A DNA stretch of 64,000 nucleotides from Sutcliffiella deserti (GTDB lineage Bacteria; Bacillota; Bacilli; Bacillales; Bacillaceae_I): the NCBI RefSeq assembly GCF_020037475.1, contig NZ_JAIQDB010000007.1, forward strand, positions 95,579 through 159,578. Direction: 5' to 3'. Numbering within the stretch: the first letter of the stretch is position 1; every line of letters begins with the position of its first letter. The notes under the pieces were generated by a model, which ran no database searches, had not been told where the DNA came from, and worked only from the letters and a program-made list of their open reading frames with translations. The position numbers and the translations under genes are program-made. Positions 10,243 to 18,813 of this stretch are shown piece after piece.

Positions 10243-10269
10243 AACACGAAAGCCTATTAGCTTTCGTGT
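10243..10269 (-). terminator. Terminator of YczE-like gene
   Basis: The minus strand has ACACGAAAGC-TAATA-GGCTTTCGTGT followed by seven T. The stem overlaps the stop codon at 10257. Confidence 0.85.
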
Positions 10270-10865
10270 CGCAACCTTTTATAAAACTTTTCCACTTTAG
10301 GATAAAACACTTGAATCAGCGGACCAATCCCAAAGGTGATGATGAGGGTTCCGATTCCAATTGGCCCTTTGAAAATAAAAGCAAAGATTAGGGCTGTTAT
10401 TTCTCCTATTGTTTTCGCTGTCATGAGACTTACTTTAAAACGTTCTTGGATTGCCACCATTAAGTTATCAATGGGAACAAGGGGTAACTTAGAAGGCAGG
10501 TAGGTAGAGATTCCTAAGGAAAGGGTCATGATACCGATTAGTAATGTAACAAATCTTATCCCCAGATCTACTGGCACCCAAGCATTCATCACAAAGATCA
10601 GCCAAAAATCAATAAAAGTCCCGACTAGGAAAATAGTGATAACCGCTAAGTAATCTGGTTTCCTTTTTCCTAACACTGCATTAAAAGCAATAAGAATGAT
10701 TCCTACAATGAAAACCCAGCTTCCCACAGTTAAACCAATCGTTTGCGATAATCCTACGTTCAGTGCATCCCAAGCGCCAGCTCCAAGGTTCGATTTAATT
10801 GTCAGACTAACCCCCAGAGATAAAATAAATAATCCTAATAGATAAAATAATATCCGTATTTTCAA
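10257..10865 (-). CDS. YczE/YitT-like integral membrane protein
   Basis: About 202 aa with five to six membrane segments and the N-terminal signature LGVSLTIKSNLGAGAWDAL seen in YczE/YyaS proteins. B. subtilis YczE is ~215 aa and has been linked to surfactin/bacillaene production, with an unknown mechanism. I prefer the TTG start at 10865 because GAGGAG lies 9 nt upstream. The longer frame to 10916 lacks a ribosome site. It is monocistronic. Confidence 0.75.
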   Translation of the reverse strand: MKIRILFYLLGLFILSLGVSLTIKSNLGAGAWDALNVGLSQTIGLTVGSWVFIVGIILIAFNAVLGKRKPDYLAVITIFLVGTFIDFWLIFVMNAWVPVDLGIRFVTLLIGIMTLSLGISTYLPSKLPLVPIDNLMVAIQERFKVSLMTAKTIGEITALIFAFIFKGPIGIGTLIITFGIGPLIQVFYPKVEKFYKRLRHES

Positions 10866-10984
10866 TTCAAATAACTCCTCTACAATTAACTTGTCCTTTA
10901 CCATTGTAAGCAACAAAACGTGAAATATGAAAAAGAAAAAAGAATAAAATTAATTAGAATATTTTTAACCTTTCAATTATATAT

Positions 10985-11165
10985 TAGATTAACCCATTAA
11001 AGAAGGAGGGATAAAAGCCTAACACCAACGAGTGAAGGAGGGATTCCCCCTACTTATAAGCTTTTTTCCTTAATACTCATATCTGTTAATGTGTACTTAG
11101 ATGGTTCTTGTATGTCCTATATGTTCGGAGACTCTCTGCGGCAAGTCGCACAGAGTCTTTTTTGT
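10985..11165 (+). ncRNA. Candidate small RNA with paired GAAGGAGGG motifs
   Basis: This 455-bp gap holds no credible gene. It contains two GAAGGAGGGAT copies at 11002 and 11034, a GGGATTCCCC mini-hairpin, and a terminator pointing right at 11130-11165 with no gene before it. A TATATTAGAT element at about 10979 could be a -10 box. A transcript of about 170 nt would fit. This is inference from layout only. Confidence 0.3.
11130..11165 (+). terminator. Orphan terminator
   Basis: GACTCTCTGCG and CGCACAGAGTC pair with one mismatch and are followed by TTTTTT. No upstream protein gene on this strand explains it. Confidence 0.7.
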
Positions 11166-11371
11166 TTGGCGTAAAAGGTAGTATGAACATGGCTGTTTAT
11201 TACCGCTGTGGTCTTCACATTTTACAGACTATACTCACATGCCTAACTGTACCGAAACTAAAAGAAAAGAAAACAAGCACAAATTAATCTCACCCTGATT
11301 AAAAAGTGCAAAACAATGACACATTAACCAAGAGTAATTCATTGATTAGAGTCAGAAAGGTGAGATTATAG

Positions 11372-11791
11372 ATGAACGAGACAGTACAAGAGAAAATTAT
11401 TTCTATGCTAAGCAATCATAAGGTCGGAACCCTTGCTACCATCAGAGAGAATCGCCCATATTCCCGGTTTATGCTATTTTTCCACGAAGACCTTACTTTG
11501 TATACGGCCACTAACCAACACACACATAAAATTGAGGACATTAAGAGTAACCCCCATGTCCACATTTTATTAGGAAAGGATGCTACGAGCTGGAATGAGC
11601 CATACGCCGAAGTGGAAGCCGAAGCATCCATTGAGGAAAATCAAGAACTGAAAAATAAATTTTGGGATGCTAAGCTGTCAGAATGGATTAAGCGCCCAGA
11701 TGATCCTGATTATATCTTACTTAAACTTACTCCAACCTCCATTCGGTATTATGAAAAGGCTGGCAGCGAGGCAGAAATTTTGTCATTCTAA
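11372..11791 (+). CDS. Pyridoxamine 5'-phosphate oxidase-fold protein (general stress protein 26 type)
   Basis: A 139-aa split-barrel flavin-binding fold protein, closest in appearance to B. subtilis YdaG-type stress proteins. The N-terminal helix and VGTLATIRENRPYSRFM strand are typical, as is the later GKDATSWNEPYAEVEAEA region. True PNPOx catalytic residues cannot be claimed. It may bind FMN or F420-like cofactors. AAAGGTGAG lies before the ATG. I could not find a convincing SigB promoter. Confidence 0.8.
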   Translation: MNETVQEKIISMLSNHKVGTLATIRENRPYSRFMLFFHEDLTLYTATNQHTHKIEDIKSNPHVHILLGKDATSWNEPYAEVEAEASIEENQELKNKFWDAKLSEWIKRPDDPDYILLKLTPTSIRYYEKAGSEAEILSF

Positions 11792-11804
11792 CAAAGCGAA
11801 GTAA

Positions 11805-11843
11805 AAAAACCTGTAAAACCACAATCGGCTTTTACAGGTTTTT
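11805..11843. terminator. Bidirectional terminator between convergent genes
   Basis: AAAAACCTGTAAAA and TTTTACAGGTTTTT arms lie between the convergent stress-protein and DUF2254 genes and can serve both. Confidence 0.8.
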
Positions 11844-11855
11844 GCTTGTACTACA

Positions 11856-13241
11856 TCACTTTGCCTTTTTTTCAATCTTTAAAAGTCGTTCTTCTATTAT
11901 TCTAAAGTCTCCTTGATGGTTTGTCGTTTCCGCGAGATCATTAAGTGCTTTTAACAGATAATCCCGATCAAGATCATAAATGAATTTATCTGGAACATAT
12001 TCCGTTGAATTTTTGGCGAATTCCCAAATTATATCTAGCTTATCTTTGGAAATGGATTGCGAGACCATACTTAGAGCAGAGATTATTTCTGTGATGATTG
12101 GATAATTATCCCCGGCATAATGTCTTAAATAACCGAAACCTCTATACAGATAATAGCTAAAATCTTCCGCATCCAATTCAACACGAACCTGTCCGGTAGT
12201 GTCGGCAAGATATGGAGTAAACGTGATATTTTTCTCTACCTCAAGGAGTAGGTCTGCCATCTGATGAATAACGGTGATTGCTGTTTGTGGATCATCATTT
12301 CCAATTGATTTTACACCAATTTCAGCAAGCTTTGTCATCCCCATCTTAAGATCCTGAATTTCCGTTTCTTTATATCCTATTTCGATAAAGGAATGGTATT
12401 TCTCAGGATTAAGCGTCTCTGCACCCTTTCCCCAATAAGAAAAATGTTGATTGTTTTTTAATACATAATCCCCTACTTTGTTGTGCAGCTTTATAATTAT
12501 TTGATCCCTTTGTGCTTCTTTTATCATCGAATTAAAATCAATAAGCTGTATATACCCTGAAGTAGGAGCAGTAATTAGAACTTCCCTTTCACGTTCCTTT
12601 TCCATAAGGTCACCCACCTTTACGGCACGGTACTGTTCCAAGTCATTCCGTAGAACTTTCTTTACAATGGAAATGGATTCTTCCTTCATATTGGTTGCAA
12701 TATTATGTACCTGCATCCAGCTTGTTGCATGGTTAATGAAGAAGATGAAGGTAACCACCGTCAAGAAAGCTAAAAGAACCGTTATGGTCGGAATGGCGAC
12801 AAAATATTCATCACCCTTACCTGTTATGAATAGAAAAACAACAAGAACATAAACAAAGCTACCGTGAAAAATACCGATAAAGTGCTGGGTTGTTCTATCT
12901 GCAACGAAATTTATTAACATTCGAGGGGAAAATTGCCCACTAAACGTTGTCAGTACTACTAACAGGGAGTTAAGTGTAAAAGCACTGAGTGTTAGTATTC
13001 CGCCGATCAACGCACTAACAAGAAGTCGAGTGGGTTCTGCGGTAGTTCGCATTAAATCAGGCATGTATTGAGAAAGCTCAAGCCCAATGTCGAGATAAAG
13101 TGTAATGGCCACAAAACCTATCGCCCCTAAAATGTATAGAGCCGGCATATACCATAGTGTAGAATGGATTTCGTGTTGGCGAATTCTTTTGGACATCTCA
13201 AAAAATTTCCGCATCTGCCATGGTAAAAGCTTTTTGAACAT
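11856..13241 (-). CDS. DUF2254 family membrane protein
   Basis: A 461-aa protein with four transmembrane segments in the first ~170 residues, then a long soluble region. The phrase TFSGQFSPRMLINF after the second helix pair is characteristic of DUF2254. The function of this family is not established; the architecture suggests a membrane channel or sensor. It is monocistronic. Confidence 0.85.
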   Translation of the reverse strand: MFKKLLPWQMRKFFEMSKRIRQHEIHSTLWYMPALYILGAIGFVAITLYLDIGLELSQYMPDLMRTTAEPTRLLVSALIGGILTLSAFTLNSLLVVLTTFSGQFSPRMLINFVADRTTQHFIGIFHGSFVYVLVVFLFITGKGDEYFVAIPTITVLLAFLTVVTFIFFINHATSWMQVHNIATNMKEESISIVKKVLRNDLEQYRAVKVGDLMEKEREREVLITAPTSGYIQLIDFNSMIKEAQRDQIIIKLHNKVGDYVLKNNQHFSYWGKGAETLNPEKYHSFIEIGYKETEIQDLKMGMTKLAEIGVKSIGNDDPQTAITVIHQMADLLLEVEKNITFTPYLADTTGQVRVELDAEDFSYYLYRGFGYLRHYAGDNYPIITEIISALSMVSQSISKDKLDIIWEFAKNSTEYVPDKFIYDLDRDYLLKALNDLAETTNHQGDFRIIEERLLKIEKKAK

Positions 13242-13450
13242 GCAGGTACCCCCTTCGATTTCTATTTAACAACATTTCTAACTTTACCCATCTGCTAGGC
13301 AATTAAACCGTTAGCTAAAACACTAAGGCTTTTTTCGTAACTATATTTACCGAAAATAGTCGCGAATACCCAGCTGTTGTTAAAGTTAGAGAATCCTAGA
13401 GTGGATAGACACGTGCCTGCTTTACGACATTCAGAAGAAAAAACAGCTTA

Positions 13451-13491
13451 AAAAAAAGACCAAATCGTTCATCGATTTGATCCCCTTTTTT
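13451..13491 (-). terminator. Terminator after osmC-like gene
   Basis: CAAATCG-TTCAT-CGATTTG hairpin with A/T tracts on both sides; the T tract on the minus strand fits the osmC-like gene. The 248-bp gap to the left holds no gene. Confidence 0.65.
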
Positions 13492-13873
13492 ATTCAGCAA
13501 TTTCAAAAGTCTCTGTGACTTCAATGCTATCCTTCACAGACTGCACCATTGGACAGTTTTTTCTTGCAAGCTCAATGGCCTGCTCAATTTTAGTCTCTGC
13601 TAAGTTTTTTCCTTTTATAACGTAATGAATATGTATTTTCTCCAAGCGATTTGCCTCTTCTGCATTTCGAGTAACATCCGCTGTGATACTAATATCTTCG
13701 ACTTCCATCCGCTTCTTTTTTAAAATACTTCGCAATACACCGCCACTGCACACTACAATCGATGATACCATCAATTGAAATGGACGAAATCCATGTTGCT
13801 CATCTCCGGCCACATGAAGCTCCCCGTATTCTAAATTGGTTGTAAACCCTACTTCTTTCATTTTAAATTCCAT
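13490..13873 (-). CDS. OsmC/Ohr family peroxidase-like protein
   Basis: A 127-aa OsmC-fold protein expected to reduce organic hydroperoxides. The two conserved cysteines are visible in VVCSGGVLRS (~residue 42) and RKNCPMVQ (~110), the positions used by OsmC/Ohr enzymes. It is cytoplasmic and monocistronic. The exact subfamily (OsmC versus YhfA-like) cannot be fixed by eye. Confidence 0.85.
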   Translation of the reverse strand: MEFKMKEVGFTTNLEYGELHVAGDEQHGFRPFQLMVSSIVVCSGGVLRSILKKKRMEVEDISITADVTRNAEEANRLEKIHIHYVIKGKNLAETKIEQAIELARKNCPMVQSVKDSIEVTETFEIAE

Positions 13874-14019
13874 TATTTACTCATCTCCTTTAACGATACT
13901 GTATCAAATTAAACTTGAGGGGCGCTACTAAAATGTTCCCAGGTTTTATAGATTCCATTCCAAAAAGATTTTATGTATGATTAAGGATGGAAAATAAATA
14001 TAAATTGAGGTTTTAAATT

Positions 14020-15183
14020 ATGAATCGTTTTCGCTTTTGGATATTGGTGTCCATTGTTGCTATTTCTGGATTTAGTCAAGGGATGCTTCTTCCTCTTATC
14101 GCCGTAATCTTTGAAAATAGCGGTCTATCATCCACGATGAATGGATTGAATGCTACAGCCTTATATATCGGTATCTTGTTGGCATCGCCCTTCATGGAAC
14201 AGCCTTTAAGGAAGTATGGCTACAAGCCTGTTATTATTGCAGGCGGATTCTTGGTTGTTATATCCCTAGCATTATTCCCGCTATGGCAGACGTTTTGGTT
14301 TTGGTTTATCCTGCGCCTGTTGATTGGAATAGGAGATCATGCGCTTCATTTTGCAACGCAAACCTGGATTACGTCTTTTTCACCTCTCGAAAAGCGCGGT
14401 CGAAATATTTCATTATACGGCGTTTTCTTTGGAATCGGTTTCGCTACAGGCCCATTAATGACACCGCTAGTAAATATCAATCAGTCTCTTCCATTTATCG
14501 CATCATCCCTATTATGCCTTATCGGTTGGGTCTTTCTGTTTTTCTTAAAAAACGAGCACCCTGAACACGATGATGGGGTAAATTCCTTTATGGAAACCAT
14601 TAAGCGTTTCTCTAAAGCATGGAAATACGGATGGATCGCTTTCTTGCCGCCCCTTGGATACGGCTTTTTAGAGTCCTCCCTAAATGGAAGTTTTCCAATT
14701 TACGCCTTAAGAAACGGAATAGATGTCGGGAGCGTTTCCATTCTTCTCGCTTCCTTTGCCATCGGCGGAATTGTATTCCAAATTCCACTTGGCATTCTGA
14801 GTGATAAATGGGGCCGCCGAAATGTCTTATTGAGTATTCTTTCCTCAGGCTGTATTGCTTTTATAACAGCGAGCTTTTTAGAGTCCAGCATTATAGGACT
14901 TGGAATTTGCATCTTTATAGCCGGGATGCTTGTCGGATCTACTTTTTCTCTTGGTATAAGCTATATGACGGATCTAATGCCGAAAAACCTTTTACCTACC
15001 GGAAATCTGATGTGCGGCATTGCCTTTAGTGTTGGAAGCTTAGGCGGACCATTTTTGGGTGGATTGTTTATTCAATTTTTTCAAGGTATCAGCTTTTTCC
15101 ACATTATCAGCTTTTTGTTGTTTGTTATTTTTCTATTAACCTATTCCTATGGTGATAAAGGAATGGTGGCAGTGAGACAGTAA
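14020..15183 (+). CDS. MFS transporter, YfkF-like
   Basis: A 387-aa major facilitator with 12 predicted membrane segments. The motif-A-like loop between helices 8 and 9 reads GILSDKWGRRNVL. The substrate is unknown. Its place after yfkD resembles the position of yfkF in B. subtilis, also an MFS efflux-type protein of about this size. AATTGAGG precedes the ATG at 12 nt, a weak ribosome site. Confidence 0.8.
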   Translation: MNRFRFWILVSIVAISGFSQGMLLPLIAVIFENSGLSSTMNGLNATALYIGILLASPFMEQPLRKYGYKPVIIAGGFLVVISLALFPLWQTFWFWFILRLLIGIGDHALHFATQTWITSFSPLEKRGRNISLYGVFFGIGFATGPLMTPLVNINQSLPFIASSLLCLIGWVFLFFLKNEHPEHDDGVNSFMETIKRFSKAWKYGWIAFLPPLGYGFLESSLNGSFPIYALRNGIDVGSVSILLASFAIGGIVFQIPLGILSDKWGRRNVLLSILSSGCIAFITASFLESSIIGLGICIFIAGMLVGSTFSLGISYMTDLMPKNLLPTGNLMCGIAFSVGSLGGPFLGGLFIQFFQGISFFHIISFLLFVIFLLTYSYGDKGMVAVRQ

Positions 15184-15209
15184 TCATGAATTCAATTTTC
15201 TTCAGACGT

Positions 15210-15243
15210 GGCAACTCCTTCATATGGGAGTTGCCTATTTTTT
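15210..15243 (+). terminator. Terminator of MFS gene
   Basis: GGCAACTCC-TTCATAT-GGGAGTTGCC followed by TATTTTTTT. Confidence 0.85.
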
Positions 15244-15250
15244 TAGAATG

Positions 15251-15386
15251 GCTGTGTTATATGCCGCTGTTGAATTCCTCAAAAGGCTACGTGTTCCATG
15301 GGGCGGTGCTGGAGTCTCCGCCTTTTGCTCTCCAATCATCGCTGGTCTAGTCCTATATCAACACACAACTTTTACAGAGCTTAAGA
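15251..15386. repeat. MITE-like palindromic element
   Basis: It shares a core (CAAAAGGCTACGTGTTCCA, GGGGCGGTGCTGGAGTCTCC, CCTTTTGCTC, CAATCATCGCTG) with the elements at 17954 and 36148. The right end reads ACTTTTACAGAGC, matching TTTAACAGAGCC at 18129. A 63-codon open frame across it is a by-product and is not a gene. Confidence 0.7.
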
Positions 15387-15523
15387 ATAAATACTTTCAT
15401 GAGAGTCTAGATTGAAGTAGATAATAAATTTTTTTCAAAAAGTTGTTCCAATTTTAAATATTCTGTTATATAATAACACAAACAGATACAAACTGTACTA
15501 ATACAAAAAGGAGGAAGATAATC

Positions 15524-15673
15524 ATGAGCAGACAGGAACGGAAAAACATGATTCAATTTATTGAAGTAATGAAAAAGGTGGATCGCGATTCCCTACTCTA
15601 TATGACCGATGCAGATATTGAGCACATCTATAACAACGTATACGAACAAATGACGACTCATGAAAGCTTATAA
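15524..15673 (+). CDS. BH0509 family small protein
   Basis: A 49-aa protein preceded by AAGGAGGAAG at an ideal distance. It resembles the short BH0509 family of Bacillaceae, whose function is unknown. The C-terminal half carries YMTDADIEHIYNNVYEQM. A related motif occurs in the 54-aa protein at 22868-23032. A TATATAAT box about 50 nt upstream and TTGTTC before it suggest a SigA promoter. Confidence 0.75.
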   Translation: MSRQERKNMIQFIEVMKKVDRDSLLYMTDADIEHIYNNVYEQMTTHESL

Positions 15674-15692
15674 GCATCTCGTTTAGGCAGAA

Positions 15693-15736
15693 AAACTGCA
15701 GCCTACTACCTTTACTCGGTAGGCTGCAGTTTTTGC
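15693..15736 (+). terminator. Terminator of BH0509-like gene
   Basis: AAAACTGCAGCCTAC and GTAGGCTGCAGTTTTT form a long near-perfect stem. Confidence 0.85.
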
Positions 15737-15879
15737 GTTTACTTACGACTTCCATTCCGCTCGCCACTAAAACATGGCCACCCTAATTCCTAGAAACGAC
15801 GATGTTTACCAACTTTAATGTAACTTACTAAAAATAATAGTAGCCAACACGAGCATTATATTCTATAATAAAAGTTAAT

Positions 15880-15894
15880 TAATAATAATTATAA
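15880..15894. promoter_or_regulatory. PerR-like operator upstream of zosA
   Basis: TAATAATAATTATAA matches the B. subtilis PerR box TTATAATNATTATAA at 13 of 14 defined positions. It lies ~126 bp before the ATPase start. In B. subtilis zosA is known to be PerR-regulated and peroxide-induced. The region is very AT-rich, so a chance match is possible. Confidence 0.5.
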
Positions 15895-15938
15895 ATAAAA
15901 TAACAGGCAAGTTAGTCATGTAACTGTTCATAAAGTCC

Positions 15939-15975
15939 GCTGCTATCACCCTGATGGCAGCTTTCGTCTTTTTTA
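15939..15975 (+). terminator. Leader hairpin with T-run ahead of zosA
   Basis: GCTGCTATCA-CCC-TGATGGCAGC (one G-U pair) is followed by TTTCGTCTTTTTT. It lies ~46 nt before the TTG start and downstream of the PerR-like box. It would therefore sit inside the zosA leader as an attenuator, unless the promoter is further right. Confidence 0.55.
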
Positions 15976-16020
15976 TACGGTATTGATTCTGATTCACATT
16001 CTCAATTAGGAGGTAATATT

Positions 16021-17943
16021 TTGAATGATTTAGCACAACATCAACCTAAAAATCTTGAAAAAAAACAACAAGGATCACTTTTTGAAAAGCTCATAAATCA
16101 TATTGAATTAGTTTTTGCCATTATTTCAGGTATTTTAATTTTTGTTGGTTGGATCCTACTTAAGCTTGATTTATCTACCGTTGCCGCTCCTGTTTTTATT
16201 CTAGCTTATTTAGTTGGCGGATATTTTAAAGCTAAAGAAGGTCTAGAGGATACAATTAAGGAAAAAGAATTAAATGTAGAGATGTTGATGATTATTGCCG
16301 CTCTCGGGGCCGCAGTGATTGGATATTGGATGGAAGGGGCAATACTCATCTTTATCTTTGCTTTAAGTGGCGCATTGGAAACCTACACGATGAACCGAAG
16401 TCAAAAGGAAATCTCTGCACTAATGGGGATACAACCTGAGGAAGCAATTCGGATCAAAGGAGATTCGGAAGAACGTATCCACATCTCTGACGTAGTGATC
16501 GGAGACCATTTACTAGTGAAACCAGGAGAACGCCTTCCATCAGATGGAAGGATTGTTAGTGGAGAATCTGCTATTGATGAGGCCGCAATTACAGGTGAGT
16601 CTATCCCTTTAGAAAAGCAAAAAGGGGATAGCGTCTACGCCGGGACCATGAATGTTAACGGCTCTATCATATTAGAAGTGACCAAACCTGCTAGTGAAAC
16701 ACTTTTTCAAAAAATCATCAATCTTGTTCAAAATGCTCAAAGTGAAAAATCCCCTTCTCAGCAATTCTTAGAGCGCTTTGAAGGGCCCTATGTAAAAATA
16801 GTGCTAGCCGTTGTAGCACTCATGATGTTTCTTCCGTACCTACTGCTTGACTGGAGCTGGAATGAGACGTTCTATCGTGCGATGATCTTACTTGTTGTAG
16901 CGTCCCCATGTGCCTTGGTTGCATCGGTCATGCCTGCTACCTTGTCCGCCATTTCTAATGGTGCACGAAAAGGAATTCTCTTTAAAGGCGGAGTACATTT
17001 AGAAAATCTTAGCCATCTACAAGCGATTGCTTTTGATAAAACAGGAACCCTTACAAGAGGTAAGCCCGAGGTAACGGACGTTTTAGTACGCGAAGATCTG
17101 GATACACAGGAATTCCTCTACGCGGTAGGATCAATAGAGAGCTATTCGAACCATCCTCTTGCACAAGCCATCACAACCTATACTCGTAAAGGCAGCAGCA
17201 AACCATTGCAACGTCCTGAGCAGCTTGACGACAAAGCAGGCTGGGGGATTACCGGGACCATCCATCAGAAAAAATACTATGTCGGGAAAGCAAAATTTGT
17301 TGGAGAAAACGAAGCGCTCGCCTTCTCTGACGGCGCTGCTCAAACACTTGCAGAAGAAGGTAAAACCGTCGTGTTTGTAAAGGATGAAAATGGTATCGCT
17401 GGACTGATTGCTTTGAAAGACGTTATTCGAAAAGAGACGGTCGAAGCGATAAAGCGACTGCAAGCATTAAACGTTCAATCTATTATGCTTACAGGGGATA
17501 GCAAAAGCACAGCAGAAGCCATTGCAAGTGAAGCAGCTATTCAGAAATTCATAGCCGAATGCCTCCCTGAAAATAAGGTAGAATCTGTAAAAAGATTAAA
17601 AGAAGAATACAGTATGGTTGCAATGGTAGGGGACGGCATCAATGATGCTCCTGCCCTCGCTACTGCGAATGTGGGAATTGCGATGGGAGAAGGAACAGAT
17701 GTGGCTTTAGAAACAGCCGACGTAGTGTTGATGAAAAATGACCTTCTTAAAATCTCTGAGGCAATTGAGCTATCTAAACGAATGAACCGGATTATTAAAC
17801 AAAATGTCATCTTTTCTATCAGTGTCATTATGCTTTTGATTTGTTCCAACTTTTTTCAAGTTCTTGATTTACCACTAGGTGTCATCGGTCATGAAGGAAG
17901 TACCATTCTGGTTATTTTGAATGGTTTACGATTATTAAGATAA
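16021..17943 (+). CDS. zosA: Zinc-transporting P1B-type ATPase ZosA-like
   Basis: A 640-aa P-type ATPase without an N-terminal heavy-metal-binding domain. Motifs in order: TGES (~residue 195); the metal-site motif SPC (VVASPCALVAS, ~298) in place of CPC; the phosphorylation loop DKTGTLT (~340); HP (NHPLAQ, ~380); and GDGINDAP (~538). SPC, the ISNGARKGILFKGGVHLE segment and the length match B. subtilis ZosA, a peroxide-induced zinc importer. The TTG start is supported by AGGAGG 8 nt upstream. The PerR-like box upstream agrees with this assignment. It could still act on other divalent ions such as Cd or Co. Confidence 0.88.
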   Translation: MNDLAQHQPKNLEKKQQGSLFEKLINHIELVFAIISGILIFVGWILLKLDLSTVAAPVFILAYLVGGYFKAKEGLEDTIKEKELNVEMLMIIAALGAAVIGYWMEGAILIFIFALSGALETYTMNRSQKEISALMGIQPEEAIRIKGDSEERIHISDVVIGDHLLVKPGERLPSDGRIVSGESAIDEAAITGESIPLEKQKGDSVYAGTMNVNGSIILEVTKPASETLFQKIINLVQNAQSEKSPSQQFLERFEGPYVKIVLAVVALMMFLPYLLLDWSWNETFYRAMILLVVASPCALVASVMPATLSAISNGARKGILFKGGVHLENLSHLQAIAFDKTGTLTRGKPEVTDVLVREDLDTQEFLYAVGSIESYSNHPLAQAITTYTRKGSSKPLQRPEQLDDKAGWGITGTIHQKKYYVGKAKFVGENEALAFSDGAAQTLAEEGKTVVFVKDENGIAGLIALKDVIRKETVEAIKRLQALNVQSIMLTGDSKSTAEAIASEAAIQKFIAECLPENKVESVKRLKEEYSMVAMVGDGINDAPALATANVGIAMGEGTDVALETADVVLMKNDLLKISEAIELSKRMNRIIKQNVIFSISVIMLLICSNFFQVLDLPLGVIGHEGSTILVILNGLRLLR

Positions 17944-17953
17944 TGGCTTTTTT

Positions 17954-18129
17954 AAACGCCGCTGTTGATTTCCGCAAAAGGCTACGCATTCCACGGGGCG
18001 GTGTTGGAGCCTCCTCGGGTGCGCCTGCGGGGTCGCAAGCATTCCGCTATCTTCCCGTTGGAGTCTCCGCCTTTTGCTCCAATCATCGCTGGAATAGCCT
18101 GATTTTCAACACAAAACTTTAACAGAGCC
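17954..18129. repeat. MITE-like palindromic element, long form
   Basis: The left part GCCGCTGTTGATTTCCGCAA and the right part CTCCAATCATCGCTGG match the elements at 15251 and 36148. An extra GC-rich insertion (CTCCTCGGGTGCGCCTGCGG) links it to the family at 41946, 60509 and 63800. It ends in TTTAACAGAGCC. Confidence 0.7.
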
Positions 18130-18138
18130 AAATAAATA

Positions 18139-18176
18139 AAGCAGTGGTTCACCCAAAATGGGTCCACTGCTTTTTT
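18139..18176 (+). terminator. Terminator downstream of zosA
   Basis: AGCAGTGG and CCACTGCT arms around an ACCC/GGGT loop base, followed by TTTTTT. Confidence 0.75.
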
Positions 18177-18199
18177 GGTCGGAGCTGAACGAGCCGCTT

Positions 18200-18628
18200 C
18201 CGCTTTTCTTTGTCCAGCTTCTCCGGCTAGCTCCTCGAGTCATAAGTCATTTCCCTCCAGAGGTCAAAGAGCGACCTCTTGCGGTAACTGTCTTATGCTT
18301 GTCGGAGCCGAACGAGCCGGATCCGCTTTTCTTTGTCTAGCTTCAGGCGCCTGCCACTATCAAACTTCCCAAACCTCCTTACGATAAGGCAACATCGAAT
18401 CGCGAGCGCTCTTCGTGTTTTCTGATTCTCTCGGATTGGTCCAGTTTGTACGTCGCAACGCGGGCGCCTTCCGCTTTTCTTTGTCGAGCTTCAGGCGCCT
18501 GCCACGATCAAACTTCCCAAACCTCCTGACGATAAGGCAACATCGAATCGCTAGCGCTCTTCGTGTTTTCTGATTCTCTCGGTTTGGTCCAGTTTGTACG
18601 TCGCAAAGCGGGCGCCTTCCGCTTTTCT
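18200..18628. repeat. Tandem array of 123- and 148-bp repeat units
   Basis: The sequence CCGCTTTTCTTT recurs at 18200, 18323, 18471 and 18619. The intervals are 123, 148 and 148 bp. The two 148-bp units (18323-18470, 18471-18618) differ at only a few positions and run from TTCAGGCGCC to GGGCGCC, so each can fold back on itself. The first unit is a diverged variant with CTCCTCGAGTC and GAGCGACCTC segments. Similar Bacillaceae intergenic repeats begin with CTTCCGCTTTTCTTTGTC. Open frames across it are by-products. Confidence 0.8.
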
Positions 18629-18629
18629 T

Positions 18630-18740
18630 TTAGTGGTAGCCGTTTTGTCCGTTGGCGCTACCTGATGTTTTGTTTTTGGGTTTGTGTTTAGAGTTTTGCT
18701 TTGTTTTACTTCCATCATTGTTTGCTTTGTTTTTGGCCAT
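18630..18740 (-). CDS. Tiny basic Lys/Asn-rich protein, possible minor spore protein
   Basis: A 36-aa protein of mostly Lys, Asn, Ser and Gly, beginning MAKNKANNDGSKTKQNSKHK. AGGAGGG lies 8 nt before the ATG, which is strong evidence for translation. Composition resembles small acid-soluble spore protein-like peptides, but I cannot place it in a named family. It follows yfkH on the same strand and touches the right edge of the repeat array. Confidence 0.6.
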   Translation of the reverse strand: MAKNKANNDGSKTKQNSKHKPKNKTSGSANGQNGYH

Positions 18741-18813
18741 GAGTGTTCCCTCCTGTTTTAGAGCATCTTACGTTTATAGATTCTCCACATTGAAGGAAAA
18801 GTTAACTGGAAAT

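Noticed and set aside
15224..15415. 63-codon plus-strand frame
   Set aside because: It lies entirely over the MFS terminator and the MITE-like element; open only by chance.
18158..18387. Two overlapping plus-strand frames with repeated ERAxSAFLC-like segments
   Set aside because: They translate the 123/148-bp repeat units; the periodic peptide reflects the DNA repeat and no ribosome site is present.
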